A stretch of 64,000 nt of DNA from Tubulanus polymorphus (taxonomy: Eukaryota; Nemertea; Palaeonemertea; Tubulaniformes; Tubulanidae): contig NC_134036.1 of assembly GCF_964204645.1 (NCBI RefSeq), forward strand, positions 5,345,600 to 5,409,599. The letters run 5' to 3'. Of the stretch, positions 63,026 to 64,000 are shown piece after piece (positions within the stretch are counted from its first letter, which is position 1; each line of letters opens with the position of its first letter). The notes beneath the pieces were generated by a model that did not search any database, was not told the origin of the DNA, and saw only the letters and a list, made by a program, of their open reading frames with translations. The position numbers and the translations under genes are program-made.

Positions 63026-63614
63026 CAAGATAGTTTTAGACTCACCCAAAACAGCTTCCTAGTAGTACAATTCAGTCAGTACGATTTTTCGATTTCGTTG
63101 CCTGGTCGGGATATATCGTTTTAGAACATCATCCTTAACGTAAGACAACAATCTGAAAAATATATAGATAATCTTTCACAGTTTTATTTTTCACGTGTAA
63201 TTTTTCTAATTTTCTGAATTTACTCGATCACTTTATATCGACAACTTCTCGATATTTACAATGGATGTATGGACGATAAGACCCAGGTTTTAACCCTTTC
63301 GTTGGGGCATATTTATATTGCTTACGATTTCTATGTGGGAATGAATCCTCTTTTTTTGTTTTGACTTAAGCGTTTTGTATTGACTTAATGAAAAAAGACC
63401 CCGAAATGATATATCCATTCTGAAGCTAAGTTAGTAGAAACAACCGGAAATCTGGGTAAGCAGTGACCTAGATCTTGAGGTCAAATTTAGGTCACGCCTT
63501 TGTTTACATGAATTAGTTTGCTAATAGAAAACATTGCTAGCTCGCCGATGAGGTTTGAGCAGCCGGTTGGACTAGTTTAATATCTAGTGGAAATTAGGTT
63601 AGTAGGCCAAGTGT
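63026..63614. other. 3' flank of copy 6
   Basis: Homologous to the sequence after copy 4 (42633-43190), starting GACAAGATAGTTTTAGACTC. The poly(A) signal homologous to 42976-42981 is changed (ATGAAAAAAGACC), and I see no good replacement before the window ends. No gene is present. Confidence 0.7.
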
Positions 63615-64000
63615 CGACTGTCAGGTGACTACGTCAAACATATCACATCTTTACGCTTTATGTGACGAAGATATAAAGCTTTCGGGTCGGGTGGTGGTAA
63701 GTGTAGAATCGCAAAAATTCGAAGTATATCAAAGTGTCCCATAAACTCCTTTAACTCACTTCTTGTGACAGTGGCAATAATGCACTTTCCGAAAAATGTG
63801 CTTACTTTTTGCTTTTTGAAAGTGAGTTTTTAGAGCGTCTGTATCTCGATACTGCGCTACAAGAACAATGACCAACGGGTAGACACCCAAGGAGCAACTA
63901 TTGCTCGTATGGACTCGACACACGATAGAGTCACTGTGTCAGGAACCCTTATCGCTCCCGTGCGGAGAGTGGGGATGCCCGACACGGTAACAAGTATCTC
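63615..64000. repeat. Array-unit repeat, right-edge copy
   Basis: Colinear and almost identical to bases 1-386. It continues to the last base of the window, so the next unit, with an A-type upstream region, is expected to follow. Confidence 0.85.

Overview
This window is animal nuclear DNA. It has spliceosomal introns with GT..AG ends, AATAAA poly(A) signals, long AT-rich spacers, (TA)n microsatellites, secretory signal peptides and extracellular animal domains. It is filled by one gene family in tandem: six head-to-tail copies on the + strand of a multidomain G-protein-coupled receptor of about 1,920-1,940 residues. The closest family I recognise is the LDLa/leucine-rich-repeat receptors related to snail GRL101 and relaxin receptors (type C LGRs). 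That suggests an invertebrate, perhaps a mollusc, annelid or another lophotrochozoan; the species cannot be named from the sequence.

Every copy has the same three-exon model, with both introns in phase 0 and 77-116 bp long. Exon 1 encodes a signal peptide, a CUB domain and further CUB-like beta-sandwich sequence. Exon 2 encodes more CUB-like sequence, a clear 'CGIVQSPNYPG'-type CUB start and the first half of a C-type lectin-like domain (CTLD). Exon 3 is about 3.2 kb and uninterrupted. It encodes the second half of that CTLD, a degenerate second CTLD, five or six LDLa modules with a Cys-rich insert, an LRR N-cap, about seven LRRs, a Cys hinge, the 7TM bundle and a short basic tail. The exons join in frame in all six copies and no inactivating mutation was seen, so all six look functional.

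Layout: 1-2991 spacer, whose start matches the sequence downstream of copies 4 and 6; copy 1 2992-8992; spacer; copy 2 13985-19959; spacer; copy 3 25195-31156; spacer; copy 4 36698-42632; short spacer; copy 5 45562-51563; spacer; copy 6 57031-63025; tail 63026-64000. Start-to-start spacing is 8.9-11.5 kb. Bases 1-386 and 63615-64000 are almost identical, so the array very probably continues on both sides.

The copies fall into two N-terminal subfamilies (A: 1, 5, 6; B: 2, 3, 4). C-terminal halves and spacers group differently, so the array is a mosaic shaped by unequal crossover and gene conversion. The ectodomain differs most between copies and the 7TM core least, as expected for recognition receptors that diversify ligand binding while keeping one signalling output. 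An immune, chemosensory or gamete/self-recognition role is inference only.
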